Positions 26,915-35,912 of a stretch of 45,058 nucleotides of DNA are shown here, one piece after another; positions within the stretch are counted from its first letter, which is position 1; each line of letters starts with the position of its first letter. The notes beneath the pieces were generated by a model. The model had not been told where the DNA came from. It saw only the letters and a list, made by a program, of their open reading frames with translations, and ran no database searches. This DNA is from Brevundimonas sp. AAP58. GTDB taxonomy: Bacteria; Pseudomonadota; Alphaproteobacteria; Caulobacterales; Caulobacteraceae. The stretch covers positions 1 to 45,058 of the forward strand of contig NZ_LJHU01000053.1 in the NCBI RefSeq assembly GCF_001295975.1, in the 5' to 3' direction. Position numbers and translations under genes: made by a program.

Positions 26915-29767
26915 ATGCGTCTTCGCGCTGTCTCGATCGCGGCCCTGCTTGCCGCCGCCCCGGCCCTGGCCACGGCCCCCGCCTGGGCCCAGAGCCCCGC
27001 TTCGGCGGCTGTCGCATCGATGCCCATCGCCCTGCAGGGCCAGGAGTTGCCTGCCGCGCCGGTGGCCGAGCTGGTCGCCGAGGTCAATATTCCGTGGTCG
27101 CGGTTCCAGCTGGACAACGGCCTGACGGTGATCGTGCACGAGGACAGGAAGGCACCCGTCGTGGCGGTGTCGATCTGGTACAACGTCGGTTCCAAGGACG
27201 AGCCGGCCGGATCGACGGGCTTCGCCCACCTGTTCGAACACCTGATGTTCGGCGGATCGGAGAACGCGCCGGGCAGCTATCTGGGCCGCATGCGGGCGCT
27301 GGGCCCCACCAGCCTGAACGGCACGACCTGGTTCGACCGCACCAACTATTTCCAGACCGTGCCAACCCCGGCGCTGGAGCAGACCCTGTTCCTGGAAAGC
27401 GACCGCATGGGCTATCTGCTCGGCGAGGTCGGGCAGGAGGTGCTCGATCTGCAGCGTGGCGTCGTCCAGAACGAGAAGCGCCAGGGCGACAACCAGCCCT
27501 ATGGCCTGTTCCAGTATGCGCGGCTGGAGGCCCTGTTCCCGGAGGGACACCCCTATCGCCACTCCACCATCGGCTCCATGGCCGACCTGGACGCTGCCAG
27601 CCTGGAAACCGTTCGCAACTGGTTCCGCGACAAGTATGGACCCAACAACGCCGTGCTGGTTCTGTCGGGCGACATCGACGAGGCCACGGCCCGCACCCTG
27701 ACGGAACGCTATTTCGGAGCCATTCCGCGCGGACCGGTCAATGAGCCGGCCCAGGCTGACATTCCGACCCTGGCCGAGCCGGTCAACATCGTCATGCGCG
27801 ACCGCGTCGCCAACACCCGCCTGACCCGTAACTGGGCTGTCGCGGGCATGCTGAGCGAGGACGCGGTGCCGCTGTCGGTCGGCGCGGCCATCCTGGGTGG
27901 ACTGGCCAGCTCGCGTCTGGACAACGCCCTGGTGCGCGGTGATGAGACAGCGGTATCGGTCAGCGCCAATCTTCAGGCCTTCCACCGCCTGGGCATGTTC
28001 GGCATCACCGTCAACGTGAAGCCCGGCGAGGACGCTTCGGCCGTCTCGGCGCGCATGGACGAGGTCCTCAACGACCTGATCCAGAACGGCCCCACCGAAG
28101 AAGAAGTGGCTCGCGTCGCCACCGGTTATGTCGCCGCCCGGCTGCAGAGCCTTGAACAGGTCAATGGCAAGGCCTCGACCCTGGCGGAAGGCCAGCTCTA
28201 TGCCGGGGATCCTGACTTCTACAGGCGCGAGCTGGAGGCCTACGCCTCCGTCACGCCGGCGCAGGTGCAAGCGGCCATGCAGCGCTGGCTGACCCGTCCG
28301 GTCGCCTCCATCACCATCGAACCCGGAGAGCGCGAGGCCTATGAAGAGGCGGCCGCGGCCCCGTCGGGCGCGACGCCCGTTCCGGCCGAGCCGATCCAGC
28401 GGGTCGAGCGCATGCCGATGCCGGAGATCGGCGATGTCGAGGATCTCGACTTCCCGACCGTCGAGCGCACGCGCCTGTCGAACGGGATCGAGGTGGTCTA
28501 CGCCCAGGTCGACACCGTGCCGGTCACCCGCGTCTCGGTTTCGTTCGACGCAGGCTTTGCGGCGGACCGCGCCGATCGCCTGGGGGCCCACAGCCTGATG
28601 CTGAATCTGCTGGAGGAGGGAACCCGGACCCGTGACGCCAATGCCCTGGCCGAGGCTCGGGAACGTCTGGGAGCCAACATCAACGTCGGGGCCTCGATCG
28701 ATCGATCGACGGCGACCCTGTCGACGCCGAGCGCCAACCTCGGCTCGTCGCTGACGCTTCTGGCCGATGTGCTCCGCAATCCGGCCATGGACGCCGCCGC
28801 GTTCGAGCGCGTCCGTGCCCAGCGCCTGACCGGGATCGCCAGCGAGCGGACCCAACCAGCGGCCATCGCCGCGCGCGCCCTGCCGCCGCTGCTCTTTGGC
28901 GCAGACAGCCCCTATGGCCGCGGCTTCACCGGCACGGGCAACGAGGCGACCGTGCGCGCCCTGACCGTGGCCGACATGGCCTCGGAGCACGCGACCTGGG
29001 TGCGTCCGGACAACGCCAAGGTCTATGTCGTCTCGGATCGTCCCCTGGCAGAAGTCCGGGCGGAACTGGACCGCGCCTTCGGCGACTGGACGCCACCGGC
29101 CACAGCCCGGGGCGAGAAGAACTTCGACGCGCCCCTGCCGACGCCCCAGCCGCGCATCGTCCTGATCGACCGGCCCCAGTCGCCCCAGTCCCTGATCTAT
29201 GCCGGTCAGGTTCTGCCGGTGTCGGGCACAGACGACCTGCTGGCGATGAACGCCGCCAACTCCATCCTGGGCGCGGACTTCCTGTCGCGCATCAACTCGG
29301 ACCTGCGCGAGACCAAGGGCTGGTCCTATGGCGTGCGCGGTGGGCCGACCCTGGTCCAGGGTCGCCTGCCCTACTTCATCAACGCGCCGGTCCAGGCCAA
29401 CCGCACGGGCGAATCGATCCAGGCCCTGATGGCCCAGTACGAGCGCTTCCTGGAGGTCGAGGGCGTCACCCAGGCCGAGCGGGACCGCGCCGTGGCGGGC
29501 AACACGCGCTCGCTGGCCGGCCAGTCGGAAACCTCGGCCCAGATCCTGGGCACGATGATCTCCAATGACGTCTATGGTCGCCCGGACGACTATCCGGAGA
29601 CCGTGGCGAGCCGCACCCGCGCCTTGACGCTCGCCGACATGGACGCCGCCGCCCGCGCGGCGATCGATCCGGACCGGTTCGTCTGGGTCGTGGTCGGCGA
29701 CGCCTCGGTGGTGCGGCCGCAGCTGGAGACGCTCGGCATGCCGATCGAGGAACTGCCGATCCGCTGA
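26915..29767 (+). CDS. M16-family zinc metallopeptidase (pitrilysin-like), exported
   Basis: A 950-residue periplasmic peptidase of the insulinase family. The signal peptide ends near ...TAPAWAQ (about residue 26). The inverted zinc motif HLFEH is at residues 105-109, with the third ligand Glu in LQRGVVQNEKRQ about 75 residues later. Two M16 halves are present: the active half at roughly 55-480, and a second half at about 500-930 without HxxEH (DAGFAADRADRLGAHSLMLNLLEEGT). This is the usual one-active, one-inactive clamshell. The start at ATG 26915 is chosen because it opens the signal peptide after AAGGA; the longer upstream frame is not needed. It is divergent from fbpA. Confidence 0.95.
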   Translation: MRLRAVSIAALLAAAPALATAPAWAQSPASAAVASMPIALQGQELPAAPVAELVAEVNIPWSRFQLDNGLTVIVHEDRKAPVVAVSIWYNVGSKDEPAGSTGFAHLFEHLMFGGSENAPGSYLGRMRALGPTSLNGTTWFDRTNYFQTVPTPALEQTLFLESDRMGYLLGEVGQEVLDLQRGVVQNEKRQGDNQPYGLFQYARLEALFPEGHPYRHSTIGSMADLDAASLETVRNWFRDKYGPNNAVLVLSGDIDEATARTLTERYFGAIPRGPVNEPAQADIPTLAEPVNIVMRDRVANTRLTRNWAVAGMLSEDAVPLSVGAAILGGLASSRLDNALVRGDETAVSVSANLQAFHRLGMFGITVNVKPGEDASAVSARMDEVLNDLIQNGPTEEEVARVATGYVAARLQSLEQVNGKASTLAEGQLYAGDPDFYRRELEAYASVTPAQVQAAMQRWLTRPVASITIEPGEREAYEEAAAAPSGATPVPAEPIQRVERMPMPEIGDVEDLDFPTVERTRLSNGIEVVYAQVDTVPVTRVSVSFDAGFAADRADRLGAHSLMLNLLEEGTRTRDANALAEARERLGANINVGASIDRSTATLSTPSANLGSSLTLLADVLRNPAMDAAAFERVRAQRLTGIASERTQPAAIAARALPPLLFGADSPYGRGFTGTGNEATVRALTVADMASEHATWVRPDNAKVYVVSDRPLAEVRAELDRAFGDWTPPATARGEKNFDAPLPTPQPRIVLIDRPQSPQSLIYAGQVLPVSGTDDLLAMNAANSILGADFLSRINSDLRETKGWSYGVRGGPTLVQGRLPYFINAPVQANRTGESIQALMAQYERFLEVEGVTQAERDRAVAGNTRSLAGQSETSAQILGTMISNDVYGRPDDYPETVASRTRALTLADMDAAARAAIDPDRFVWVVVGDASVVRPQLETLGMPIEELPIR

Positions 29768-29792
29768 CGCCGGCCGCGGTCGTCGCAAGGCG

Positions 29793-29857
29793 ATCGGACC
29801 AACGGTATCTGATCCTGCGCTCCGGTCGCTTGACGCCGGAGCGCAGGTTGGTCCGAT
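29793..29857. repeat. 65-base nested palindrome after the M16 protease gene
   Basis: The outer arms ATCGGACCAAC (29793-29803) and GTTGGTCCGAT (29847-29857) and the inner arms CCTGCGCTCCGG (29814-29825) and CCGGAGCGCAGG (29836-29847) are all perfect. A 10-base insert sits on the left side only. There is no T run. It could be a transcript-end hairpin or a mobile palindromic element. Confidence 0.7.
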
Positions 29858-29888
29858 ACTCTGATCTGATCCGTCACGAGGGCCGCCG

Positions 29889-30461
29889 ATGATCCATTTG
29901 CTTCTTCTTCTGGGAGCGCTTCAGTCGGGGCCCGTTCTGGAGGCGCGTCACGCCGAAGTCGTCTCCGGCCACGTCGTCGAAGTGCAGGGGCGCCGCCTGC
30001 GGCTGTGGGGTCTCGATACGCCACAGCCCGGGGCCATGTGCGCCGATGATGGGGGTGAGCCCTACGACTGCGATGCCTGGGCGCGCGAGGTGCTGACCGA
30101 GCTCATCAGGGAGGGCGCAGAGGGGCTGACGTTCCTCGCCAGCCAGATCCACGTCCAGTACGCCACGTCGCCCAGTCTGCGATGCGAGATCATGGGCGAA
30201 GATGCCGACGGGACAACCGTCGGGCGCTGCGCGGTATTGAAGCCCAACTGCATCCCCCAGCAGGTCGAGTGTCAGGACAACTGGTACGATCTGTCGGCCG
30301 AGGTGATTTCCAGCGGCGGGGGCGCCCAGCGACGCGACGAGACGCAAGGCGCGTTCGACGAGGCCGAGGCGGCGGCCTGTCATGGATCAATCGGCGTCTG
30401 GGGCGTTCCCGACGGCGCGGGCGTCGCCCGGCGCGAGACGACGCCGAACTGTCCGGTCTGA
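29889..30461 (+). CDS. Staphylococcal-nuclease-like secreted protein, probably inactive
   Basis: A 190-residue protein with a short hydrophobic N terminus (MIHLLLLLGALQSG) and an SNase/thermonuclease-like fold region: VVSGHVVEVQGRRLRLWGLDTPQPG, then YDCDAWAREVLTELI, and later DGTTVGRCAVL. Equivalents of nuclease Arg35 (RLRLWG), Asp40 (GLDTP) and Arg87 (VGRC) are kept. The metal-binding DGD is SGH and the catalytic Glu43 is Gln (TPQ). Seven or more cysteines suggest disulfide bonds and export. Family assignment is likely; loss of nuclease activity is inferred. It starts at ATG 29889, 31 bases after the nested palindrome. Confidence 0.72.
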   Translation: MIHLLLLLGALQSGPVLEARHAEVVSGHVVEVQGRRLRLWGLDTPQPGAMCADDGGEPYDCDAWAREVLTELIREGAEGLTFLASQIHVQYATSPSLRCEIMGEDADGTTVGRCAVLKPNCIPQQVECQDNWYDLSAEVISSGGGAQRRDETQGAFDEAEAAACHGSIGVWGVPDGAGVARRETTPNCPV

Positions 30462-30491
30462 GCCGGAGCCGGGATGCTTCCCGGGACGTCC

Positions 30492-30893
30492 TCAGTCCTC
30501 CGCCTCGATGGCGTCGATGTCCTCGTCGTCCAGGCCGAGGTGGTGGCCGATCTCGTGGATCAGGACGTGGGAGATGAGCTCGTACAGCCCCACGTCGCCG
30601 CGCTCGCACCATTCGTCCAGGATCGGGCGGCGATACAGGAAGACGCGGCTGGGCTCGGGCGCAGGCCCCAGGGCGTCGCGCTCGCCGATGTGATGGCCGT
30701 GATAAAGGCCCGTCAGTTCGAACGGGTCTTCCATGCCGAAGGACGCCAGCGTCTCCTCGTCCGGGAAGTCGTCGACGCGGATGACCACTTCGCCCGCCGC
30801 CGACTTGAACGGCTCTGGCAGGGCGTCGAAGGCCTGGCGCGCCAGCCGGGCGAAGTCGTCAAGCGACGGGGCGACAGTGTCGAAGTCGGGCAT
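30492..30893 (-). CDS. Zincin-like metallopeptidase family protein
   Basis: A 133-residue small protein of the zincin_1/DUF1025-type family, with a single zinc motif HEIGHH in ISHVLIHEIGHHLGLDDEDID at the C terminus. Other family marks are FPDEETLASFGMEDPFELTGLYHG and RVFLYRRPILDEWCERG. The family is compact and has no signal peptide, so it is probably cytoplasmic; peptidase activity is not well established. ATG 30893 (MPDFDTVAPSL) gives the usual family length; an upstream frame would add 18 odd residues. It lies downstream of ald on the same strand, separated by a hairpin. Confidence 0.88.
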   Translation of the reverse strand: MPDFDTVAPSLDDFARLARQAFDALPEPFKSAAGEVVIRVDDFPDEETLASFGMEDPFELTGLYHGHHIGERDALGPAPEPSRVFLYRRPILDEWCERGDVGLYELISHVLIHEIGHHLGLDDEDIDAIEAED

Positions 30894-30953
30894 GGGCGGG
30901 ATATCGCGGCCCCCCGCCCCTGCCGCAAGGCTCAGCCTCAGAGCCACCGTGTT

Positions 30954-30972
30954 CGCCTGCCGGACAAGGCCG

Positions 30973-30979
<7 letters not shown>
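30954..30979 (-). terminator. Hairpin over the ald stop codon
   Basis: Arms CGCCTGCCGG (30954-30963) and CCGTCAGGCG (30970-30979) pair at 9 of 10 positions around a 6-base loop and include the ald stop at 30973-30975. No T run follows on the minus strand, so termination is uncertain. Confidence 0.35.
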
Positions 30980-32091
<1,112 letters not shown>

Positions 32092-32210
32092 GGGGTTTCC
32101 TCACCTCTGGAACGAGTTTGGCGGAAAATAGCGCCGGGCGCGTCGCAGGTTCCTGTTCTTTTTGACGACTGATCGCCGTAAAGTCGCAGAACCAACGGAG
32201 CAGGCGTATC
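32092..32210. promoter_or_regulatory. Shared control region of ald and the Lrp-type regulator
   Basis: 119 bases with two short dyads: GGCG-N8-CGCC (32120-32135, AT-rich centre gaaaatag) and CGACT-N11-AGTCG (32166-32186). Both could be binding sites of the adjacent regulator, as Lrp-type sites often have an A/T centre. Assignment is tentative. Confidence 0.35.
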
Positions 32211-32687
32211 ATGAAGACGGTTTCTGCTGTCGAGCTAGACCTCATCGACAGAAAGATGCTCCGCCTGCTCCAGACCGACGGGCGCATGACCAACAGCGAG
32301 CTGGCGCGGCAAGTGGCCCTGTCCGAGAGCGCCTGCCTGCGCCGTCTGCGGGCGCTGGAGGCGGCAGGCGTGATCAGCCGCTACGCCGCCGTGATCAACG
32401 AGCGGGCGGTGGGCCTGCCCATCAGCGTGTTCGTGACCGTGACCCTGTCGTCCCAGGCCGAGAGCGCGCTGACCGCCTTCGAGACCGCCATCGCCAACGT
32501 GCCCGAGGTGGTGGAGTGCTATCTGATGACGGGCGGCTCAGACTATCTGCTGCGACTGGTCGTCAAGGACGTCGACGACCTGGAACGGGTGCATGCGCGG
32601 TCGCTGACGACCATTCCGGGCGTGACGCGGGTGTCCTCCAGCGTGGCGATGCGCACGGTGGTGAAACGAGGGGCCCTGCCGGTCTAG
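32211..32687 (+). CDS. Lrp/AsnC-family transcriptional regulator
   Basis: A 158-residue DNA-binding protein. The N-terminal helix-turn-helix covers about residues 10-55 (LDLIDRKMLRLLQTDGRMTNSELARQVALSESACLRRLRALEAAGVI). The C-terminal RAM/ligand-binding domain covers about 70-150 (ISVFVTVTLSS, VVECYLMTGGSDYLLRLVVKD, IPGVTRVSSSVAMRTVVKRGALPV). Family members form octamers or dimers that sense amino acids. Divergence from ald makes it the likely activator of alanine dehydrogenase, as with AldR-type regulators elsewhere. The ribosome binding site GGAG is 10 bases before the ATG. Confidence 0.94.
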   Translation: MKTVSAVELDLIDRKMLRLLQTDGRMTNSELARQVALSESACLRRLRALEAAGVISRYAAVINERAVGLPISVFVTVTLSSQAESALTAFETAIANVPEVVECYLMTGGSDYLLRLVVKDVDDLERVHARSLTTIPGVTRVSSSVAMRTVVKRGALPV

Positions 32688-32766
32688 GGTTAATCGCCTG
32701 AAAACCCTGATCTTCAAGACGCCGCAAACCTTAACCGTGAAACCGGCCTTAGCGGTTGGCGTGCAC

Positions 32767-32791
32767 ACTGCTCTCAAGTTCGGAGAGCAGT
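32767..32791 (+). promoter_or_regulatory. Hairpin that sequesters the ribosome binding site of the cysteine protease gene
   Basis: Perfect 9-bp arms ACTGCTCTC (32767-32775) and GAGAGCAGT (32783-32791) with a 7-base loop. The Shine-Dalgarno GGAGAG (32782-32787) is almost wholly inside the right arm, and the ATG follows at 32793. In RNA this would hide the ribosome binding site unless melted or bound. Confidence 0.7.
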
Positions 32792-32792
32792 C

Positions 32793-33761
32793 ATGGTCCG
32801 CAAAAGGCGACCGGCGACATCGACGGCGATCGCGCTCGCGGCGGTATGCTGGCTGACGGCCGGGGCCTGCCTGGCACAGCCGCGCGTGGAGGATCCGCCC
32901 GCGATGCCGCTGGGGGCCGCCGCACCGGCCCCCGAGGGCTTCATCGACCTGTGTCGCCGTGCGCCCGATCACTGCCCGGCCGTCGGCCCCGCCCCGGATC
33001 TCGACCAACTGGCGCGTCAGTCCAGACGCCTGCGCTGGGCGGCCGTGTTCGGCATGTCGCACCAGCCCGCACCTGCGCCGTCGGCCGCGCCGCAACCGGC
33101 CCAGTCACTGTTGTCGAGCGCACCCATCACACGGCTGGTTCCGAGACTGGCCCCCATCGGCCCGACCGATCTGGCCAAAGAGACGATTCTGGTGCCGTCG
33201 GACGCTCCATCGGCCGAGGACGCGGCGACGCCGGCCATCGAGACGGTCGGCGCGGCCCTGGCGGCCCAGGCGGTGAGCGCCACTGACTTCGCTTCGGTCG
33301 CCGTCGCCGGAGGCGATGCACCAGCCCTTCAGGCGCACGCCGCGGAAGGCATCGACATCGAAGCCACGACCTTCGCGCTGGACCGCGAAGGGTGGCGCAC
33401 CGTCAACCGCATCAACCGCCGCCTGAACCGCGAGATCCGCCACATCGAGGACAACGCGCTCTACGGCCAGGCCGACCTCTGGACCCTGCCCCTTGCCGCC
33501 CGGGGGGACTGCGAGGACTATGTTCTGGCCAAGCGACAGGCCCTGATCGAGGCCGGTGTTCCGGCCGAGGCTCTGTCTATCGCCATCGTCGAGACCCGCT
33601 GGGGCGAGACCCACGCCGTCCTTCTGCTGGCCTCGAACCGGGGTGAGTATGTGTTGGACAGCCTGTCGCCCTGGGTCACACGGTGGGATCGGGTCGACTA
33701 CCGCTGGCGCGAGCGCCAGGCACGCGGCGGAACGTTTGACTGGGTGAGCGTCGCCCTCTAG
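32793..33761 (+). CDS. Bacterial transglutaminase-like cysteine protease (LapG family) with low-complexity insertion
   Basis: A 322-residue exported protein of the BTLCP family (PF06035-type), whose best-known member LapG cleaves a surface adhesin in the periplasm. The signal peptide ends near ...GACLAQ (about residue 29). The family's N-terminal FIDLCRRAPDHCP motif is at 50-62. The catalytic triad is Cys240 (GDCEDY), His274 (THAVLLL) and Asp289 (YVLDS), inside VNRINRRLNREIRH...RWRERQ. Between the first motif and the catalytic core lies about 125 residues of Ala/Pro-rich low-complexity sequence, unlike the compact relatives. It is followed 21 bases later by an unknown membrane protein. No LapA-type giant adhesin or LapD is in the window. 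Confidence 0.9.
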   Translation: MVRKRRPATSTAIALAAVCWLTAGACLAQPRVEDPPAMPLGAAAPAPEGFIDLCRRAPDHCPAVGPAPDLDQLARQSRRLRWAAVFGMSHQPAPAPSAAPQPAQSLLSSAPITRLVPRLAPIGPTDLAKETILVPSDAPSAEDAATPAIETVGAALAAQAVSATDFASVAVAGGDAPALQAHAAEGIDIEATTFALDREGWRTVNRINRRLNREIRHIEDNALYGQADLWTLPLAARGDCEDYVLAKRQALIEAGVPAEALSIAIVETRWGETHAVLLLASNRGEYVLDSLSPWVTRWDRVDYRWRERQARGGTFDWVSVAL

Positions 33762-33782
33762 TCGGCTTGATCGAGGGGGCCG

Positions 33783-34523
33783 ATGCTGCGGGGCAGAAAT
33801 CTACGTACGGGACTGCTGGTCGCGCTTGGAATCGCGACTGTGTCGAGCGGCCTGATCATGGCTCTTCCGCTGAGCCTTCCAGACACATGGCGGGTCGACT
33901 CCCCGGGGCCGCCCGTGGTCAGCGAAGCGCGGGCGGTCGCGGCGACAACGGCCACTCCGCCCAACCTTGACGTCGCGGCGGCCGAGAGTCGCAAGGTTCT
34001 GAACCGCTCGCCACTCAATGCGACCGCTTGGGCCCGGCTTGCCTGGGTCGCGGACAAGAGAGGCGATCAGTCCGCGATGCTGGACGCTCTCGACCGCAGC
34101 TATGTCGCGACACCCTACTGGGCGGAACGGCTCGTGAAGATACGGCAGATCGATACCCATATCTTCTATCGGTGGACAGGATCCTGGGGCCTGCCGCCGG
34201 CCTTCACGGGTGTGCACGCCGGCACGGAACCCGTGATCGATAAGCTGGCCGCGGTCGCGACCCATGTCGAGGCATTGGAGCCCGCATTGACGCTGGTCGA
34301 GGCCGTGCCAGATCTTGATTTGACGCCCATGGTCATTCTGGCTCGTCCGGACGACCCGGAACCGCCGAACGAAGCAATCGTCGTCGAAGAGGCCGTCCCG
34401 GAACCTGAGCCGGTCATGGTGACAACACCCCCCTCAGCGCCCCCTCCCGTCCTCGCCAGCCCGCTGGACGCGCCTCGCGGGGTGACACCGCAGCGGCGTG
34501 CGCGTATCGCTACGCCAAGGTGA
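33783..34523 (+). CDS. Membrane-anchored protein of unknown function with a TPR-like segment and proline-rich tail
   Basis: A 246-residue protein. One N-terminal transmembrane helix (about 9-29, GLLVALGIATVSSGLIMALPL) is followed by a helical segment that resembles one or two TPR units (SRKVLNRSPLNATAWARLAWVADKRGDQSAMLDALDRSYVATPYWAERLVKIRQIDTH). A Pro/Glu-rich then basic C terminus follows ([27 protein letters not shown]). No family beyond TPR-like is recognised. The gene follows the cysteine protease by 21 bases and its stop is 38 bases before the next chosen start, so the three are probably one operon. Most of the protein would be periplasmic. Confidence 0.7.
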   Translation: MLRGRNLRTGLLVALGIATVSSGLIMALPLSLPDTWRVDSPGPPVVSEARAVAATTATPPNLDVAAAESRKVLNRSPLNATAWARLAWVADKRGDQSAMLDALDRSYVATPYWAERLVKIRQIDTHIFYRWTGSWGLPPAFTGVHAGTEPVIDKLAAVATHVEALEPALTLVEAVPDLDLTPMVILARPDDPEPPNEAIVVEEAVPEPEPVMVTTPPSAPPPVLASPLDAPRGVTPQRRARIATPR

Positions 34524-34561
34524 TACAAGGTCACCTCGACATCGTAGCCTGGACTCCCGCT

Positions 34562-35014
34562 ATGCACCCTCTTGGCAACTGGACTGTCGCCCTGCTGTTC
34601 ACGCTGGCATTGCCGACGAGTGCCGACGCGGGACAGGACAGGGTGGACCAGCTTCTGGCGAGTGTCCCGGCCGAGACACCCGAGGCCGCTCCTGGCGAGA
34701 CGTCTCAACACACGTCTGAAGCGAAGCAGGACCCGGCCGAGGTCCGAACCACCCAGGCCCTGAATGCCGAGATAACGGCACGGAACACTCTGGCCGAAAA
34801 TCAGGAACGTGCCGATCAGGCAGCCTTCGAGGCCGCGCGAGCCCGCTGGGAAGAGCAACAGGCTCTCAATCTTCAGGCCCGTCTGGACTGGGAAGCCAGT
34901 GTGCGTGCCGCCGAGGAAGCTCGTCGCCGCTGGGAGGCAGATCGCGCCCGTTGGGAGGCCGACGTGCGCGCCTGCGAGGCCGGCGATCGCAGCCGCTGCG
35001 CCGCGCCCCAGTGA
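34562..35014 (+). CDS. Small exported protein with Trp/Arg/Glu heptad-like repeats
   Basis: A 150-residue protein with a signal peptide (MHPLGNWTVALLFTLALPTSADA) and a long charged helix. The second half repeats units like RARWEEQ, ARLDWEAS, ARRRWEAD and RARWEAD, which predicts a coiled coil. The end has two cysteines (VRACEAGDRSRCAAPQ). No family is recognised. ATG 34562 is preferred because it opens the signal peptide; a GTG at 34520 overlapping the previous stop is possible. It is the third gene of the protease cluster. Confidence 0.7.
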   Translation: MHPLGNWTVALLFTLALPTSADAGQDRVDQLLASVPAETPEAAPGETSQHTSEAKQDPAEVRTTQALNAEITARNTLAENQERADQAAFEAARARWEEQQALNLQARLDWEASVRAAEEARRRWEADRARWEADVRACEAGDRSRCAAPQ

Positions 35015-35114
35015 CGTAACCCTGCGTCCTCGCACGACGTATAAATCGGAGCAGACGGTTTGCGGGTCGGGGTGGCCTGTGAGATCGTTCGTCTGAATGG
35101 CATGGGGGCCGAGC

Positions 35115-35912
35115 ATGACCGACGGGGTGATCCAAGGCGTGGTCGAGCCGGAAGCGAAACCCGACCGTCACGCCGACCGGCCGCTGCCCGGCGGTCGCGT
35201 CGACACCTATCGCCACCCTCCGCTCGTGCGTGTCAGCCACTGGATCAACGTCACGGCCGTGGTCATCCTGATCATGAGCGGCCTGAACATCCTGCTCGCC
35301 CATCCGCATCTGGACTGGGGCCGAGACACCAACTGGGGCAACCACTGGGTCGACATTCCGCCGATCCCGAATTGGCTCCTGATCCCCGATCACCGAAACC
35401 TGGCCGAGGCACGGCACTGGCACTTCTTCTTCGCCTGGGTTTTCGTCATCAATGGCCTGATCTACCTGGCCTATGGCTTCATCAGCCGGCGCTTCAACGG
35501 GCGGCTGTGGCCGAGCCGGGAAGATCTGGCCGGCTTCTGGCCCTCGGTGAAGGAGCACGCCCGGTTCCACTTCCCCAAGGATGAGGAGGCGCGGAACTAC
35601 AATGTCATCCAGAAGCTGACCTATGTCTTCATGATCCTGGTCGTGCTGCCGATGATGCTGATCACCGGGCTTTCGATGTCGCCGGGGTTCAATGCGGTGG
35701 GAGGCTTCCTGCTGGACATCATGGGCGGGCGGCAATCGGCGCGGACGCTGCACTTCATCTCCGGCGCCCTGATCGTCGGCTTCATCGTGGTGCACGTCGG
35801 GCTCGTGTTCTGGACGGGCTTCATCAACAACATGCGGGCCATGATCACCGGCTGGTTCGTGCTGGAGCCGTCGGTGCCACACGGTGAGGACCGCAAGGGA
35901 GATCCGTCATGA
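35115..35912 (+). CDS. Cytochrome b, membrane subunit of a molybdoenzyme (thiosulfate-reductase-type b subunit)
   Basis: A 265-residue integral membrane protein with four or five hydrophobic helices and His residues suited to bind two haem b: VRVSHWINVTAVVIL, HWHFFFAWVFVINGLIYL, and LHFISGALIVGFIVVHVGLVFWTG. This layout fits the cytochrome b561/NiFe-hydrogenase or thiosulfate-reductase b type. It would take electrons from quinol and pass them to the partner molybdoenzyme, whose ATG overlaps its stop by 4 bases (ATGA). ATG 35115 is chosen; a start 18 bases upstream is possible. Confidence 0.9.
   Translation: MTDGVIQGVVEPEAKPDRHADRPLPGGRVDTYRHPPLVRVSHWINVTAVVILIMSGLNILLAHPHLDWGRDTNWGNHWVDIPPIPNWLLIPDHRNLAEARHWHFFFAWVFVINGLIYLAYGFISRRFNGRLWPSREDLAGFWPSVKEHARFHFPKDEEARNYNVIQKLTYVFMILVVLPMMLITGLSMSPGFNAVGGFLLDIMGGRQSARTLHFISGALIVGFIVVHVGLVFWTGFINNMRAMITGWFVLEPSVPHGEDRKGDPS

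Noticed and set aside
26894..29788. 964-codon frame opposite the M16 protease gene
   Set aside because: The plus strand encodes a full M16 protease with HxxEH. The antisense product has low-complexity composition and no domain.
32686..32708. Possible terminator after the Lrp-type gene
   Set aside because: Only a 6-bp stem AGGGTT/AACCCT with an 11-base loop and no T run.
34519..34535. GGTGA-N7-TCACC dyad between two unknown genes
   Set aside because: Five-base arms are common by chance and it overlaps a stop codon; no other support.
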